Source: Cricetibacter osteomyelitidis (lineage in GTDB: Bacteria > Pseudomonadota > Gammaproteobacteria > Enterobacterales > Pasteurellaceae). From it: a DNA stretch of 38,917 nt. Shown piece by piece: positions 27,996-36,291 of the stretch; position 1 is the stretch's first letter, and every line of letters begins with the position of its first letter. The translations under genes and the position numbers were made by a program. The stretch is taken from contig NZ_SLYB01000022.1 of assembly GCF_004340985.1 (NCBI RefSeq), positions 1 through 38,917 on the forward strand, read 5' to 3'. The notes beneath the pieces were generated by a model that saw only the letters and a list, made by a program, of their open reading frames with translations, searched no databases and was not told the DNA's origin.

Positions 27996-29449
27996 TGAGC
28001 GAAAAATCAATACAAACGGCTCAATATGTGGGCTATGGAATGATTGGTAGTGCAGACGGCTATCAATATAGCGTAGAAGGGGTGGAAAACACCCTTCATC
28101 TTGTGCAACAGTGGGATCTTAGCGGCGAAGGGGCAAGAGCAATGCCTACTCCGAATAAAGAGAATATCGTATTACCGCTTTACTGCGTACAACGGCTTGA
28201 ATATCAGGGCAAACCGGTTTATGGTGTTGCTCAATACCATACTTTCCGCCAAAAAGGATCGCACCGTTCGGGTACTTATCTTGGGGCATTTGTCGAAACA
28301 ATAACGGTAGCTTTAGATAGTAATGCCGTTTTTGAGATGCTTAAAACGTTGGTTCAATACCAGCTTCAACATTTTGTTGATTTTTCTCACCAAACTTACC
28401 AATCCGGTATTTTTGGCAAACCTTGTCCGGATTTGCCTATTTTAGAAAAATGGGAATTAAAAGTGGCTGCCACCACGCTTTTTAATGCAACGGATCACGA
28501 ATTATTTATTCCCCTTGAAGCCAATGAACAACGTATTGAGGTTTTCAATTTATTGCATCAAACCAAATTGATTGAGCAATACGGCAAGATTTATTTTTCG
28601 GCAAACCCTGAAATTAGCCAATATTTGCAGAAATCCCCCCAAATTGAAAAATTATCACCGGCTTATTTAAAGGTATTAGGACAACAAGCGGATAGATTTA
28701 CACAAAAATTTGCACAATATGCTAATGCCTATCAAAAAGAGAAGCAAGGCAAGGAGCAAATTGAACAGCGTTATCAAGAGCTAATGCAAACAATGCAGAC
28801 CCAAATTGACGCACAGGTAAATAGCAAAATTGGTGCATTTCAAGAGAGCGTTAATCAAGAAAAATCCCGATTAAACGTTCATATAGCCCAATTAGCCGAG
28901 AATGAAAAAATGCAACAAAATAAAATTAACGAATTAAACCAACATATTCGAGAGACTGAAACTCAAAATCGAGAGAAGAATAATGCATTGGTAAAAATTG
29001 CTTCTCTATTAAATAATCTCGATCAAAAGGGAATTGCTAGTGTTGGGTTGGTTCGAAAGGAAGAATTAGACTCTCTTAAACAGCAATTAAATGCGACAGA
29101 AAGGCAACAGCAGCTCTATCTTAATAGTAAAGATCAAGAAATTGCCAACTTGAATGCTTATATTCAAGAATTGAAAAAACCGGATTTTTTAAAATGGCTT
29201 TTTGCAGGGCTTTGTTCAATCTTCTTTATCTTAAGCTGTATATTAGGTGTAATGCAGTATTCTAATGATGATGCAAATAAATTAAAGGAAAGTACTAATA
29301 AAGTTGAACAATTAAAAAACAAAAATACAGAATTAGAAAAAATCAATAAAGATCAAAAAATTAAAATAGAGGAACTAGAACGTAATCAGAGCAGAGTAAC
29401 TGAGCAAGAACTTAAACAAAGCCCTAATAGAGCGATTCAAGGAAAATAA
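27995..29449 (+). CDS. Coiled-coil membrane protein with unknown N-terminal domain (cassette gene C)
   Basis: 484 residues. The N-terminal globular domain (1-215) contains YGMIGSADGYQYS and KGSHRSGTYLGAFVE. These are loosely reminiscent of the N-terminal domain of GTPase-associated protein 1 (GAP1), but I would not assign it. Residues about 225-395 are a long coiled coil rich in Gln and Glu. One membrane segment follows (about 400-420, WLFAGLCSIFFILSCILGVM), then a second coiled coil (425-470). There is no signal peptide, so the N-terminal domain should be cytoplasmic. Translation is coupled to gene B (one-base overlap), and gene D follows 5 bases after the stop. A GTPase partner or effector role is inferred from position. 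Confidence 0.8.
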   Translation: MSEKSIQTAQYVGYGMIGSADGYQYSVEGVENTLHLVQQWDLSGEGARAMPTPNKENIVLPLYCVQRLEYQGKPVYGVAQYHTFRQKGSHRSGTYLGAFVETITVALDSNAVFEMLKTLVQYQLQHFVDFSHQTYQSGIFGKPCPDLPILEKWELKVAATTLFNATDHELFIPLEANEQRIEVFNLLHQTKLIEQYGKIYFSANPEISQYLQKSPQIEKLSPAYLKVLGQQADRFTQKFAQYANAYQKEKQGKEQIEQRYQELMQTMQTQIDAQVNSKIGAFQESVNQEKSRLNVHIAQLAENEKMQQNKINELNQHIRETETQNREKNNALVKIASLLNNLDQKGIASVGLVRKEELDSLKQQLNATERQQQLYLNSKDQEIANLNAYIQELKKPDFLKWLFAGLCSIFFILSCILGVMQYSNDDANKLKESTNKVEQLKNKNTELEKINKDQKIKIEELERNQSRVTEQELKQSPNRAIQGK

Positions 29450-29454
29450 AAATA

Positions 29455-30975
29455 ATGAAAAAATTCAGTTTTCTTTTTCTTTCACTAAGTACAATATCGG
29501 TACAGGCTTACGCCAACGATCTTGAAAAATGTGAAAAAGCAATAAAAGGCGGGCAAACGCAACTGGCAAAATTATTCTGTGAGATAAGTGCTAAACAGGG
29601 CGAGAAAATCGCCCAATTCCACTATGCTACATTGCTGGAAAAAGACAGCCCAAAAGAAGCGTTAGTATGGTTTGAACGGAGTGCAAAAGCGGCTTATTTA
29701 CCGGCACTTTCTAAAATGATCGAGCATTATCGAGATAAGCCTGAAAAAGCGGAGATTTTTCAGCGTACAGCCTGTAAACTAGGCGAAATCACCGCTTGTA
29801 ATCAACTACAAGCGGTCGAAAATGCTCAGAAAAATGCCAAAGAGCAAGAGGCACAAAAAGCCGCATTACAAGCTGAGCAAGAAAAATTGAAAGCCGAGCT
29901 GGCAGCCGAACAGGAAAAGTTTAAAAAGGAATTGGAGCAAGAGAGGGCAAAATTAAAAGCGGAACAAACTAAACTTGCTGAGGCAAAACGCAAGCAAGCC
30001 TTAGATAACCCTTCCCTTTCAGAGTCGAATAAATTGGCGAATTTTGACCCTAAAAATTATCGCTTTGATGAGGGATTAGCCCGTTTTAAACATAATGAGC
30101 TTTATGGTTATGTGAATGACAAAGGCGAAATCATTATTCCGGCACGTTTTAGCAATGCGGGAGCATTTAGTGAAAATATCGCCGCAGTGCGTGAACCAAA
30201 TCAAAAATGGGGCTATATCAATAAACAAGGGCAATATATTGTTAGACCAAAGTATGACTGTGCGTGGCGGTTTACGGAAGGACGAGCGGCGGTTAATCTT
30301 GGCGGATATTATACCATCAATAAATGTGATGGCGGCTTATGGGGATTTATTGATAAAAATGGGAAAGAGGTGATCTCATTAGTATTTAAATCGGTTGATC
30401 TTTTTAAAGACGGAAAAGCAAAAGTTCAATATATTCAACAAGAAGGAAATATTTCTACAGAATATAATGTGATATTGGATAAACAAGGCAATATTATTGA
30501 ACGCTTAGAAATGAATTCTCAAGATAATCAAGGAAATAAGGCTAGTGCATATCAATATTACGAAGGATTGGTGAAATTCCAAATTAATGGTAATTGGGGC
30601 TATATCAATGAAAAAGGCGATATTGCCATTGAGCCTAGATTTAAATATACCGCTAATTTTTATGAAGGATTAGCTGCAGTGCAAGATTGGAGTGGTAAAT
30701 GGGGCTATATCAATAAATTTGGTAACTATGTGATTCACCCAATTTATAGCTGTGTTGGACGATTTAGTGAAGGGATAGCAGGCGTTTATGTGAAAACAGA
30801 TTATTCTATTCAAGGAGACTGCTCAGGCGGGAAATGGGGCTATATAGATAAAACAGGGCGTTATTTACTCGATCCGGTACTGGATAATGCAGGGCGATTT
30901 ATTAACGGCAAAGCAAATGCTGAGTATCAGGGAAGAAAGGGTATAATAAACAAAAGATTTGAATGGGTTAAGTAA
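29455..30975 (+). CDS. Secreted Sel1/WG-repeat protein (cassette gene D)
   Basis: 506 residues. A signal peptide (MKKFSFLFLSLSTISVQAYA, likely cleaved near residue 21) exports it to the periplasm. Residues about 22-120 are Sel1/TPR-like helices, 120-180 a charged coiled coil rich in Ala, Glu and Lys, and about 190-506 a series of WG repeats (WGYINKQGQYIV, WGFIDKNGKEVI, WGYINEKGDIAI, WGYINKFGNYVI, WGYIDKTGRYLL). WG repeats form beta-propeller-like binding modules; the ligand is unknown. It is the last gene of the cassette and is followed by a hairpin. It is the only exported member, so it could sense or bind something outside the inner membrane. Confidence 0.88.
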   Translation: MKKFSFLFLSLSTISVQAYANDLEKCEKAIKGGQTQLAKLFCEISAKQGEKIAQFHYATLLEKDSPKEALVWFERSAKAAYLPALSKMIEHYRDKPEKAEIFQRTACKLGEITACNQLQAVENAQKNAKEQEAQKAALQAEQEKLKAELAAEQEKFKKELEQERAKLKAEQTKLAEAKRKQALDNPSLSESNKLANFDPKNYRFDEGLARFKHNELYGYVNDKGEIIIPARFSNAGAFSENIAAVREPNQKWGYINKQGQYIVRPKYDCAWRFTEGRAAVNLGGYYTINKCDGGLWGFIDKNGKEVISLVFKSVDLFKDGKAKVQYIQQEGNISTEYNVILDKQGNIIERLEMNSQDNQGNKASAYQYYEGLVKFQINGNWGYINEKGDIAIEPRFKYTANFYEGLAAVQDWSGKWGYINKFGNYVIHPIYSCVGRFSEGIAGVYVKTDYSIQGDCSGGKWGYIDKTGRYLLDPVLDNAGRFINGKANAEYQGRKGIINKRFEWVK

Positions 30976-31016
30976 TTTGTAAATCGTTTTAAGGGAGCCT
31001 ATACAATAATTTGTGT

Positions 31017-31060
31017 AAATACTTGTTTTCGAGATAATAGTCAGATACAAGTATTTTTAT
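31017..31060 (+). terminator. Hairpin after the four-gene cassette
   Basis: AAATACTTGT (31,017-31,026) pairs with ACAAGTATTT (31,047-31,056), followed by TTATT. It lies about 40 bases after the gene D stop. Confidence 0.6.
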
Positions 31061-31061
31061 T

Positions 31062-31190
31062 ATGAACGAAAAACAACTCAAAACTTTGACAGTAGAATTC
31101 GCCAAAAATCTCAATATACCAGAAGACCTCAATCAACTGTTTCGGATGTTGAAAAAATCACCGTAGAAGCCGCTTTGAATGCTGAGCTTA
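31062..31190 (+). pseudogene. N-terminal remnant of an IS256-family (mutator) transposase
   Basis: ATG at 31,062 reads MNEKQLKTLTVEFAKNLNIP then EDLNQLFRMLKK. One frame over it continues ITVEAALNAELT. This is the beginning of IS256-type transposases (DLNQ..RML.K.TVE.ALNAEL). It carries a frameshift at about 31,155, and nothing follows after 31,190, where a different IS begins. Confidence 0.7.
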
Positions 31191-31655
31191 CTGTAGTGTA
31201 TCACTACAGTCTTCTTCGGTTTTGGGTGGTAGTATTTTGGTGTATTTCAGTTTCATGGACGGTCTTCCTTTCGGTTTGAGGGATAGTCTCTTTATACCGT
31301 CTTCCCGAAAGGCTTTCAACCATTGGCTGATGGGAATGGGAAATACCAAAGTGCAATGCTGCGTCTTCTGCAGAAAATTGCCCATTTTCGACCGCTTGCA
31401 CGACCTGGAATTTGAAGTGGGGCGAATAGGTTTGATGGGATGTCGCACGGCAAGCCCTGCGCCTAAATAGTGATATTAGGTTATCCAACGGTCAAGTGTT
31501 GTCTTTTTGAGCTGAAAGTGTTTTCTGGTGAGAGACTAGTTGTGATGATGTTCAATATAAAAATCAATCACTTGCTGTTTAAATGTTTGGGTATATTTGG
31601 TCATAAAAAATCTGCACCTTAATAGTGGAAGGTCCAACTTTTGGGGCGCAGATCA
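31188..31655 (-). mobile_element. Degraded IS3/IS150-like element (OrfA and right end)
   Basis: The outer end is at 31,655 (GGGGCGCAGAT). The transposase starts at 31,604 (MTKYTQTFKQQVIDFYIEHH), with an amber codon after residue 22 and further frame changes, then SPHFKFQVVQAVENGQFSAE and HFGIS, ISQWLKAFREDGIKRLSLKP. It is longer than the copy at 25.4 kb. A perfect palindrome CTGTAGTG-TAT-CACTACAG (31,191-31,209) marks its inner edge next to the IS256 fragment. Non-functional. 31,656-31,694 is unassigned. Confidence 0.75.
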
Positions 31656-31693
31656 TTCGATGCTCTTTTTTATTGGGCTTTTCTCTTGTTTTC

Positions 31694-32365
31694 CTTATTT
31701 CACCACCGTAATGGTCCATTTGGCAGCGCCCAGTTGCTCGAAATGGGTGACTTCATAGCCTTCTTCCGCGGCCCAGTTCGGAATGGCTTCCGTGGCTTGG
31801 GTGCAATCAAATTCAATTTCAAGCCCGTCACCTTTGTTTAATTTTGCCATTGCCTGTTTTGCTTCAACCAATGGGAAAGGGCAAACCAGCCCGGCGGTTT
31901 CTAATTTAACGATCATAATGTTTCCTCTCAATAAACGATGGTCAATAGACCTTAATAATTAAACAGCGGCTGCCTGCGCACGCTGACGTGGTAATACGAA
32001 AATAAAATGGGCAGCGGTCCATACGCCAATAATGGTAAAGCCCAATGCGATCCAGCCTTTGCTGCTCATCACTGCCGTGGCGGTTAAGCCGTTACCGATG
32101 GTACAACCGCCGGCAAGGGAAGCGCCAACACCCATCATTAAGCCGCCGATCACACTGTGATAAAGGGTTTTAATATCCGGTAAACGCCATCTGAACTCAC
32201 GGCTGCCTTTGGCGGCAATATAAGAGCCGACAAAGATGCCCAATACTAAAAATACGCCCCAATTCAGGCTTTTTTGGTTGCCGGTGACTAAAAAATTCAC
32301 AATATCGGCAGAAGGTGTCGTAATGCCCAAACCGCCCACACGTCCGGTACTGCCGCTGGCAAGCC
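31694..32365 (-). repeat. Duplicated tusA-yeeE 3' segment, right copy
   Basis: The intact locus corresponding to 24,708-25,379. Identity stops at GGCAAGCC (32,358-32,365), where this copy continues into the rest of yeeE. Confidence 0.9.
31695..31916 (-). CDS. TusA-like sulfurtransferase (YeeD/TsuB type)
   Basis: 73 residues from the ATG at 31,916, after AGAGGAAAC. The persulfide-bearing Cys lies in GLVCPFPLVEAKQAM. It follows yeeE on the same strand after 42 bases, the usual yeeE-yeeD order. In E. coli and other bacteria the pair imports thiosulfate and hands on its sulfur for cysteine or tRNA thiolation; the TauE-type exporter upstream fits a sulfur-handling locus. The protein is identical to the duplicate at 24,709. 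Confidence 0.9.
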   Translation of the reverse strand: MIVKLETAGLVCPFPLVEAKQAMAKLNKGDGLEIEFDCTQATEAIPNWAAEEGYEVTHFEQLGAAKWTITVVK

Positions 32366-33011
32366 AGGCTAAAATGGCGATGATGCCGATAACGGTTGCG
32401 GCGGCGAAAGGATGATAGCGTTTTTCAAACAGCCAATGGCGCAGTCCGCGATATTTTGCCGGCAAGGCAGCAACTTTGGTTTTCGGGCGTTTGGCGAGTG
32501 TTTGTCGCACACCAAATGCCACCGCTAACGCCAACAACGCTACCAACCACCAAACGGAAATACCTAAACTGGCAGTAAGATTATCATTTACCCGCCCGTA
32601 TTGGGTCAGGCTTTTTTGCCAGCCGGCAAGGGCGCCGTATTTCATCATTGCCGCACTAAACATATAAGCGATTAACGCCAACCAGCTGCCGATCAAACCT
32701 TCGCCGGCGCGATACCACGTACCGGTTGCGCAGCCACCGGCAAGGATAATCCCCACACCAAACACAAAAGAACCGACTATTGTTGCCGGTAAGGAAAAAT
32801 CCTTGTAAGGCACGCCGACATAGCCCCATTCAATCAAAGCAAGCACACCAACCGCCTGCACCAGAATGGCAATTAAAAAGGCATAGAACATTTTGTTATT
32901 ACGGGCAATATACATATCACGGAATCCGCCCGTCATACAAAATCTTGTACGTTGCAATACAAAGCCGAATAAGATACCGAGCGAACCGCCGGCAAAGATA
33001 GTCCAAAGCAT
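31959..33011 (-). CDS. YeeE/YedE (TsuA) thiosulfate transporter
   Basis: 350 residues from the ATG at 33,011, which has GGGAGG 6 bases upstream; the in-frame extension to 33,023 is unlikely. It is polytopic, with about nine hydrophobic segments. The family motifs with conserved cysteines are all present: QRTRFCMTGGFRD near residue 25, AGGCATGTWYRAGEG near 95, and AGGCTIGNGLTATAV near 300. In TsuA these cysteines relay thiosulfate through the membrane. The neighbours are tusA (downstream) and a TauE family exporter (upstream). The 3' half is duplicated at 24.9-25.4 kb. Transport of thiosulfate is by family; the substrate here is not proven. Confidence 0.9.
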   Translation of the reverse strand: MLWTIFAGGSLGILFGFVLQRTRFCMTGGFRDMYIARNNKMFYAFLIAILVQAVGVLALIEWGYVGVPYKDFSLPATIVGSFVFGVGIILAGGCATGTWYRAGEGLIGSWLALIAYMFSAAMMKYGALAGWQKSLTQYGRVNDNLTASLGISVWWLVALLALAVAFGVRQTLAKRPKTKVAALPAKYRGLRHWLFEKRYHPFAAATVIGIIAILAWLASGSTGRVGGLGITTPSADIVNFLVTGNQKSLNWGVFLVLGIFVGSYIAAKGSREFRWRLPDIKTLYHSVIGGLMMGVGASLAGGCTIGNGLTATAVMSSKGWIALGFTIIGVWTAAHFIFVLPRQRAQAAAV

Positions 33012-33015
33012 AATA

Positions 33016-33038
33016 CCTCCCAATTAAATAATTGAGGG
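33016..33038 (-). promoter_or_regulatory. Inverted repeat overlapping the yeeE ribosome site
   Basis: On the minus strand, CCCTCAATTA is followed by a short loop and then TAATTGGGAGG, which contains the Shine-Dalgarno GGGAGG of yeeE. In RNA it could form a small imperfect hairpin hiding the ribosome site; as DNA it could be an operator. The rest of 33,039-33,217 shows no gene. Confidence 0.35.
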
Positions 33039-33217
33039 ATTATTATGCGAAGAAATTTTTATGTTGAGCCAATAATTTTTGGTTAGTTGTTAGATGTTTT
33101 GTTTATAAGAAAAATAAATATCGTGCGCGTGCTCACAAAACATAATCAATATTTACTGTCAAGACCTCGCCTTTCAGGAGCGGGGCGAATAATGATTAAG
33201 GCATTGTTGTTTAACCT

Positions 33218-34018
33218 TTATTTAAACACCATACTCAAACCGACAAAAATTAAGAAAACGGCAAAGACCCGTTTTAAAATTGATACCGGTAATTTGTTTG
33301 CCACATTAGCACCGAGTCTGGAAGTGAAATAGGAACTGATGGTGATACCTAATAATGCCGGTAAATAAACATAGCCTAAGGAATAATTCGGTAATAATGG
33401 ATTGTCCCAACCACTCACCACAAAGCTCATTGCGCCGGAAAGTCCCAGTAGTGAACCGCAGATTGATGATGTGCCGATAGCACGTTTTAACGCTACCCCC
33501 CGGCCATTCAGAAACGGCACAATAAAAGCACCGCCACCCACGCCCGCCATACTGGAAATTGCACCAATAACAGCACCGGCAACCAGCGTAGATTGTGTGG
33601 TTAAGGGTTTTGTTCGGATAACGTCTTTTTTCAGTGAAAGCAACATTTTAAGCGCAAGGTACATCATAATTACCGCGAAGATTTTGGTGAGATAGGCTTT
33701 AGGCAGATTGCTGACAAACAGGCTGGAAATAAACACGGAAACCATTAATGCCGGTACTAAAATTTTTGCTACATTCCAATCTGCATTACCGTTTTTGTGG
33801 TGCTGCTGAGCCGCCGATAGCGTACTGACAACAATGGTGGCAAAAGAAGTGCCTAGTGCTACAGACATTAATATTTCATCACGGATTCCTACAAAAGGCA
33901 GCACATAATATAAGGTCGGCACGACTACCGTACCGCCGCCCAGACCTAACAAACCGGCAATAAAGCCGGCAAACACCCCGATAGCAAGGCAAATTAAAAT
34001 AATTTCCCACATTGGCAT
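33218..34018 (-). CDS. TauE/SafE family sulfite/organosulfonate exporter
   Basis: 266 residues with about eight hydrophobic helices. It has the two TauE half-site motifs, AGFIAGLLGLGGGTVVVPTL (residues about 18-37) and AVIGAISSMAGVGGGAFIVP (about 148-167). AAGGAG lies 7 bases before the ATG. Family members export sulfite, sulfoacetate or related anions across the inner membrane. It is encoded directly upstream of yeeE-tusA on the same strand, so it may remove sulfite produced from thiosulfate. That link is inference. Confidence 0.88.
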   Translation of the reverse strand: MPMWEIILICLAIGVFAGFIAGLLGLGGGTVVVPTLYYVLPFVGIRDEILMSVALGTSFATIVVSTLSAAQQHHKNGNADWNVAKILVPALMVSVFISSLFVSNLPKAYLTKIFAVIMMYLALKMLLSLKKDVIRTKPLTTQSTLVAGAVIGAISSMAGVGGGAFIVPFLNGRGVALKRAIGTSSICGSLLGLSGAMSFVVSGWDNPLLPNYSLGYVYLPALLGITISSYFTSRLGANVANKLPVSILKRVFAVFLIFVGLSMVFK

Positions 34019-34324
34019 ACATTTTCTCCTTCATATTATCCGTTACGTCACCGATGGCGAGTACGTATTACTTTTATCCGATGCATTGCCATTAAACCGA
34101 TAAAACAATCATTGCGGTCAGCAAAACATGATATACCGATTTAACGCCTGATATTCTCTCGTGTCATTGATATTGTTTTGAAGAGTGGCAAGTGATAAAA
34201 GCGACATTTTTTCGCATAATTCAGACAATCGTAAAAGGTAATTAAGGTAATTATAGAATGCAACAAAATATGCGAAATCCGCCGCTCATTCTATCAGTGA
34301 ACAGGATACCATGTCATTACTTTT
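34019..34324. other. Intergenic gap without recognisable gene
   Basis: 306 bases between the TauE gene and araD 3' end. It contains the TauE leader (AAGGAG) and a short direct repeat GGTAATTAAGGTAATTAT near 34,237-34,254. I see no gene, tRNA or clear terminator. Confidence 0.6.
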
Positions 34325-35020
34325 CTATTGTCCATAATATGCATTTTTACCATGCTTACGCAGATAATGTTTGTCGAGTAATGTTTGTTGCATTGATTGT
34401 AATGTTGGATTTAGTAGATGAGAAAATAAGTTCATATAAGCGATTTCTTCTAATACCACAGCATTATGTACTGCATTATCAGCGTTAGTTCCCCAAGCAA
34501 ATGGTCCATGTGAATGAACGAGAACTGCAGGTATATCCTTAGGAGTAATATTGCGTTGATTGAATGTTTCAACAATGACTTTACCTGTTTCTAATTCATA
34601 GTCATTCTGAATTTCAGCTTCAGTCATTTTTCTTGTACAAGGAATTGAACCATAGAAATAATCGGCATGAGTAGTTCCTGCTGCAATAATATCCTTGCCT
34701 GCTTGTGCCCAAATAGCGGCATGGCGTGAATGAGTATGAACAATTCCGCCAATAGTTGAAAATTGACGGTATAATTCTAAATGTGTTGCAGTATCGGATG
34801 ATGGTTTTTTATTTCCCTCTATTGCTTTACCTGTAAATAAATCGACAACGACCATATCATTAATTGTCATTACATCATAATCAACGCCGGATGGCTTGAT
34901 TACAACCAAGTTTTTATCTCGATCGATTGCACTGACATTTCCCCAGGTGAAGGTTACAAGGTTATATTTAGGCAGTGCTAAATTTGCTTCCAGCACTTGT
35001 TGTTTTAAACTTTCTAGCAT
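34325..35020 (-). CDS. araD: L-ribulose-5-phosphate 4-epimerase
   Basis: A 231-residue protein (E. coli AraD is 231). Class II aldolase family motifs are present: [10 protein letters not shown] (about 25-34), [23 protein letters not shown], the zinc-site [17 protein letters not shown], and [14 protein letters not shown]. It converts L-ribulose 5-phosphate to D-xylulose 5-phosphate, the last step feeding arabinose into the pentose phosphate pathway. SgaE/UlaF epimerases for ascorbate are close relatives, but divergence from araFGH favours AraD. CAGGAG precedes the ATG. Confidence 0.9.
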   Translation of the reverse strand: MLESLKQQVLEANLALPKYNLVTFTWGNVSAIDRDKNLVVIKPSGVDYDVMTINDMVVVDLFTGKAIEGNKKPSSDTATHLELYRQFSTIGGIVHTHSRHAAIWAQAGKDIIAAGTTHADYFYGSIPCTRKMTEAEIQNDYELETGKVIVETFNQRNITPKDIPAVLVHSHGPFAWGTNADNAVHNAVVLEEIAYMNLFSHLLNPTLQSMQQTLLDKHYLRKHGKNAYYGQ

Positions 35021-35090
35021 AATAATCTCCTGATTGTTGTAAATTATTTTGAATTTTTATATAAATTTTACTAATTTGTTAGGATTGATT

Positions 35091-35115
35091 TGCTGAATAT
35101 ATGGATTATTCAGCA
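35091..35115. promoter_or_regulatory. Inverted-repeat operator, candidate AraC site
   Basis: TGCTGAATA (35,091-35,099) and TATTCAGCA (35,107-35,115) are perfect inverted arms with a 7-base spacer TATGGAT. The minus-strand reading ends AATCCATA, similar to the AraC half-site ending TATCCATA. It lies between araD and araF and could serve both. Confidence 0.55.
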
Positions 35116-35127
35116 ATAAATTCATAC

Positions 35128-35143
35128 TGTGATCTAGATCTCA
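35128..35143 (+). promoter_or_regulatory. CRP-like site in the araD-araF gap
   Basis: TGTGA-TCTAGA-TCTCA matches the CRP consensus at 9 of 10 half-site bases. It lies 13 bases from the inverted repeat, as in other arabinose promoters that need both CRP and AraC. Confidence 0.6.
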
Positions 35144-35251
35144 TTTTCATCGTGATTAAATAAGATATTATGCCACTGTCGAACAGTAAGCAAGCTGTCT
35201 CGAAGATGTCTAACATTGATTGATCAGATCATTTATATTGAGGGACTAACA

Positions 35252-36253
35252 ATGAACAAACGAAATTTCTTAAAATCATTAGTTGCAGTTTCAGTATTAG
35301 CTACAGCCGGCTTCACTTCTAGCGCTGTATATGCAGCAGATCCTGTGAAATTAGGTTTTTTAGTCAAACAACCCGAGGAGCCATGGTTCCAAACTGAATG
35401 GGCATTTGCAGATAAAGCTGCTAAAGACATCGGTGATGTGCAAATTATCAAGATTGCAGTTCCGGATGGTGAAAAAACCTTGAATGCTATAGATAATTTA
35501 GCAGCAAGCGGAGCAAAAGGTTTTGTGATTTGTACACCGGATCCAAAATTAGGTCCCGCTATTATGGCGAAAGCTCGTTCTTATGACTTAAAGGTTATCA
35601 CGGTGGATGACCAATTCTTGAATGCTGCAGGAGAACCTATGACTAATGTACCTCTTATTATGATGGCTGCAACAGAAATTGGTGAACGTCAAGGGCAAGA
35701 GTTATACAAAGAAATGCAAAAACGCGGTTGGAATGTCAGTGAAACAGCCGTATTAGCGATTACTGCCGATGAGTTGGATACAGCCCGTCGTCGTACCGAA
35801 GGTTCTATTTCTGCATTAATCAAAGCCGGTTTCCCTGAAAAACAAATTTATAAATCACCAACGAAAAGTAATGATATTCCGGGAGCATTGGATGCAGGTA
35901 ATTCTATGTTGGTGCAACACCCTGAAGTGAAAAATTGGTTAATTGTAGGGATGAATGATAATACCGTATTAGGCGGTGTTCGAGCAACGGAAGGGCAAGG
36001 ATTTAAGCCTGAAAATGTTGTAGGTATCGGTATTAATGGTACAGATGCTGTGAGTGAACTTTCAAAACCTAATGCAACCGGTTTTGTTGGATCATTACTG
36101 CCAAGTCCGGATGTACACGGTTACCGCAGTACCGAAATGTTGTATAAATGGGTTAAAGATGGTGTAGAACCACCTAAATATACCCCTATCGGAGATCCGG
36201 TCTTACTTACTCGTGAGAATTTTAAAGTAGAATTGGAGAAAAAAGGTCTTTAA
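35252..36253 (+). CDS. araF: L-arabinose-binding periplasmic protein
   Basis: 333 residues from the ATG at 35,252, which follows GAGGGA; an upstream ATG at 35,216 is unlikely. The signal peptide (NKRNFLKSLVAVSVLATAGF) ends at VYAADP. The mature protein matches AraF closely: KLGFLVKQPEEPWFQTEW, KTLNAIDNLAASGAKGFVIC, LVQHPEVKNWLIVGMNDNTV, and GSLLPSPDVHGY. It captures L-arabinose in the periplasm for AraGH. It is the first gene of araFGH, with CRP- and AraC-like sites upstream. Confidence 0.96.
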   Translation: MNKRNFLKSLVAVSVLATAGFTSSAVYAADPVKLGFLVKQPEEPWFQTEWAFADKAAKDIGDVQIIKIAVPDGEKTLNAIDNLAASGAKGFVICTPDPKLGPAIMAKARSYDLKVITVDDQFLNAAGEPMTNVPLIMMAATEIGERQGQELYKEMQKRGWNVSETAVLAITADELDTARRRTEGSISALIKAGFPEKQIYKSPTKSNDIPGALDAGNSMLVQHPEVKNWLIVGMNDNTVLGGVRATEGQGFKPENVVGIGINGTDAVSELSKPNATGFVGSLLPSPDVHGYRSTEMLYKWVKDGVEPPKYTPIGDPVLLTRENFKVELEKKGL

Positions 36254-36291
36254 TTAAGACGTATTAAAATATCAGTAAGGAGGAAATATTT

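Noticed and set aside
31222-31470. 82-codon plus-strand frame
   Set aside because: Antisense to the degraded IS transposase.
33087-33332. 81-codon plus-strand frame
   Set aside because: Runs from a gap into the antisense of the TauE gene, with no ribosome site or recognisable protein.
34258-34488. 76-codon plus-strand frame at the araD end
   Set aside because: Mostly antisense to araD, with no family resemblance.
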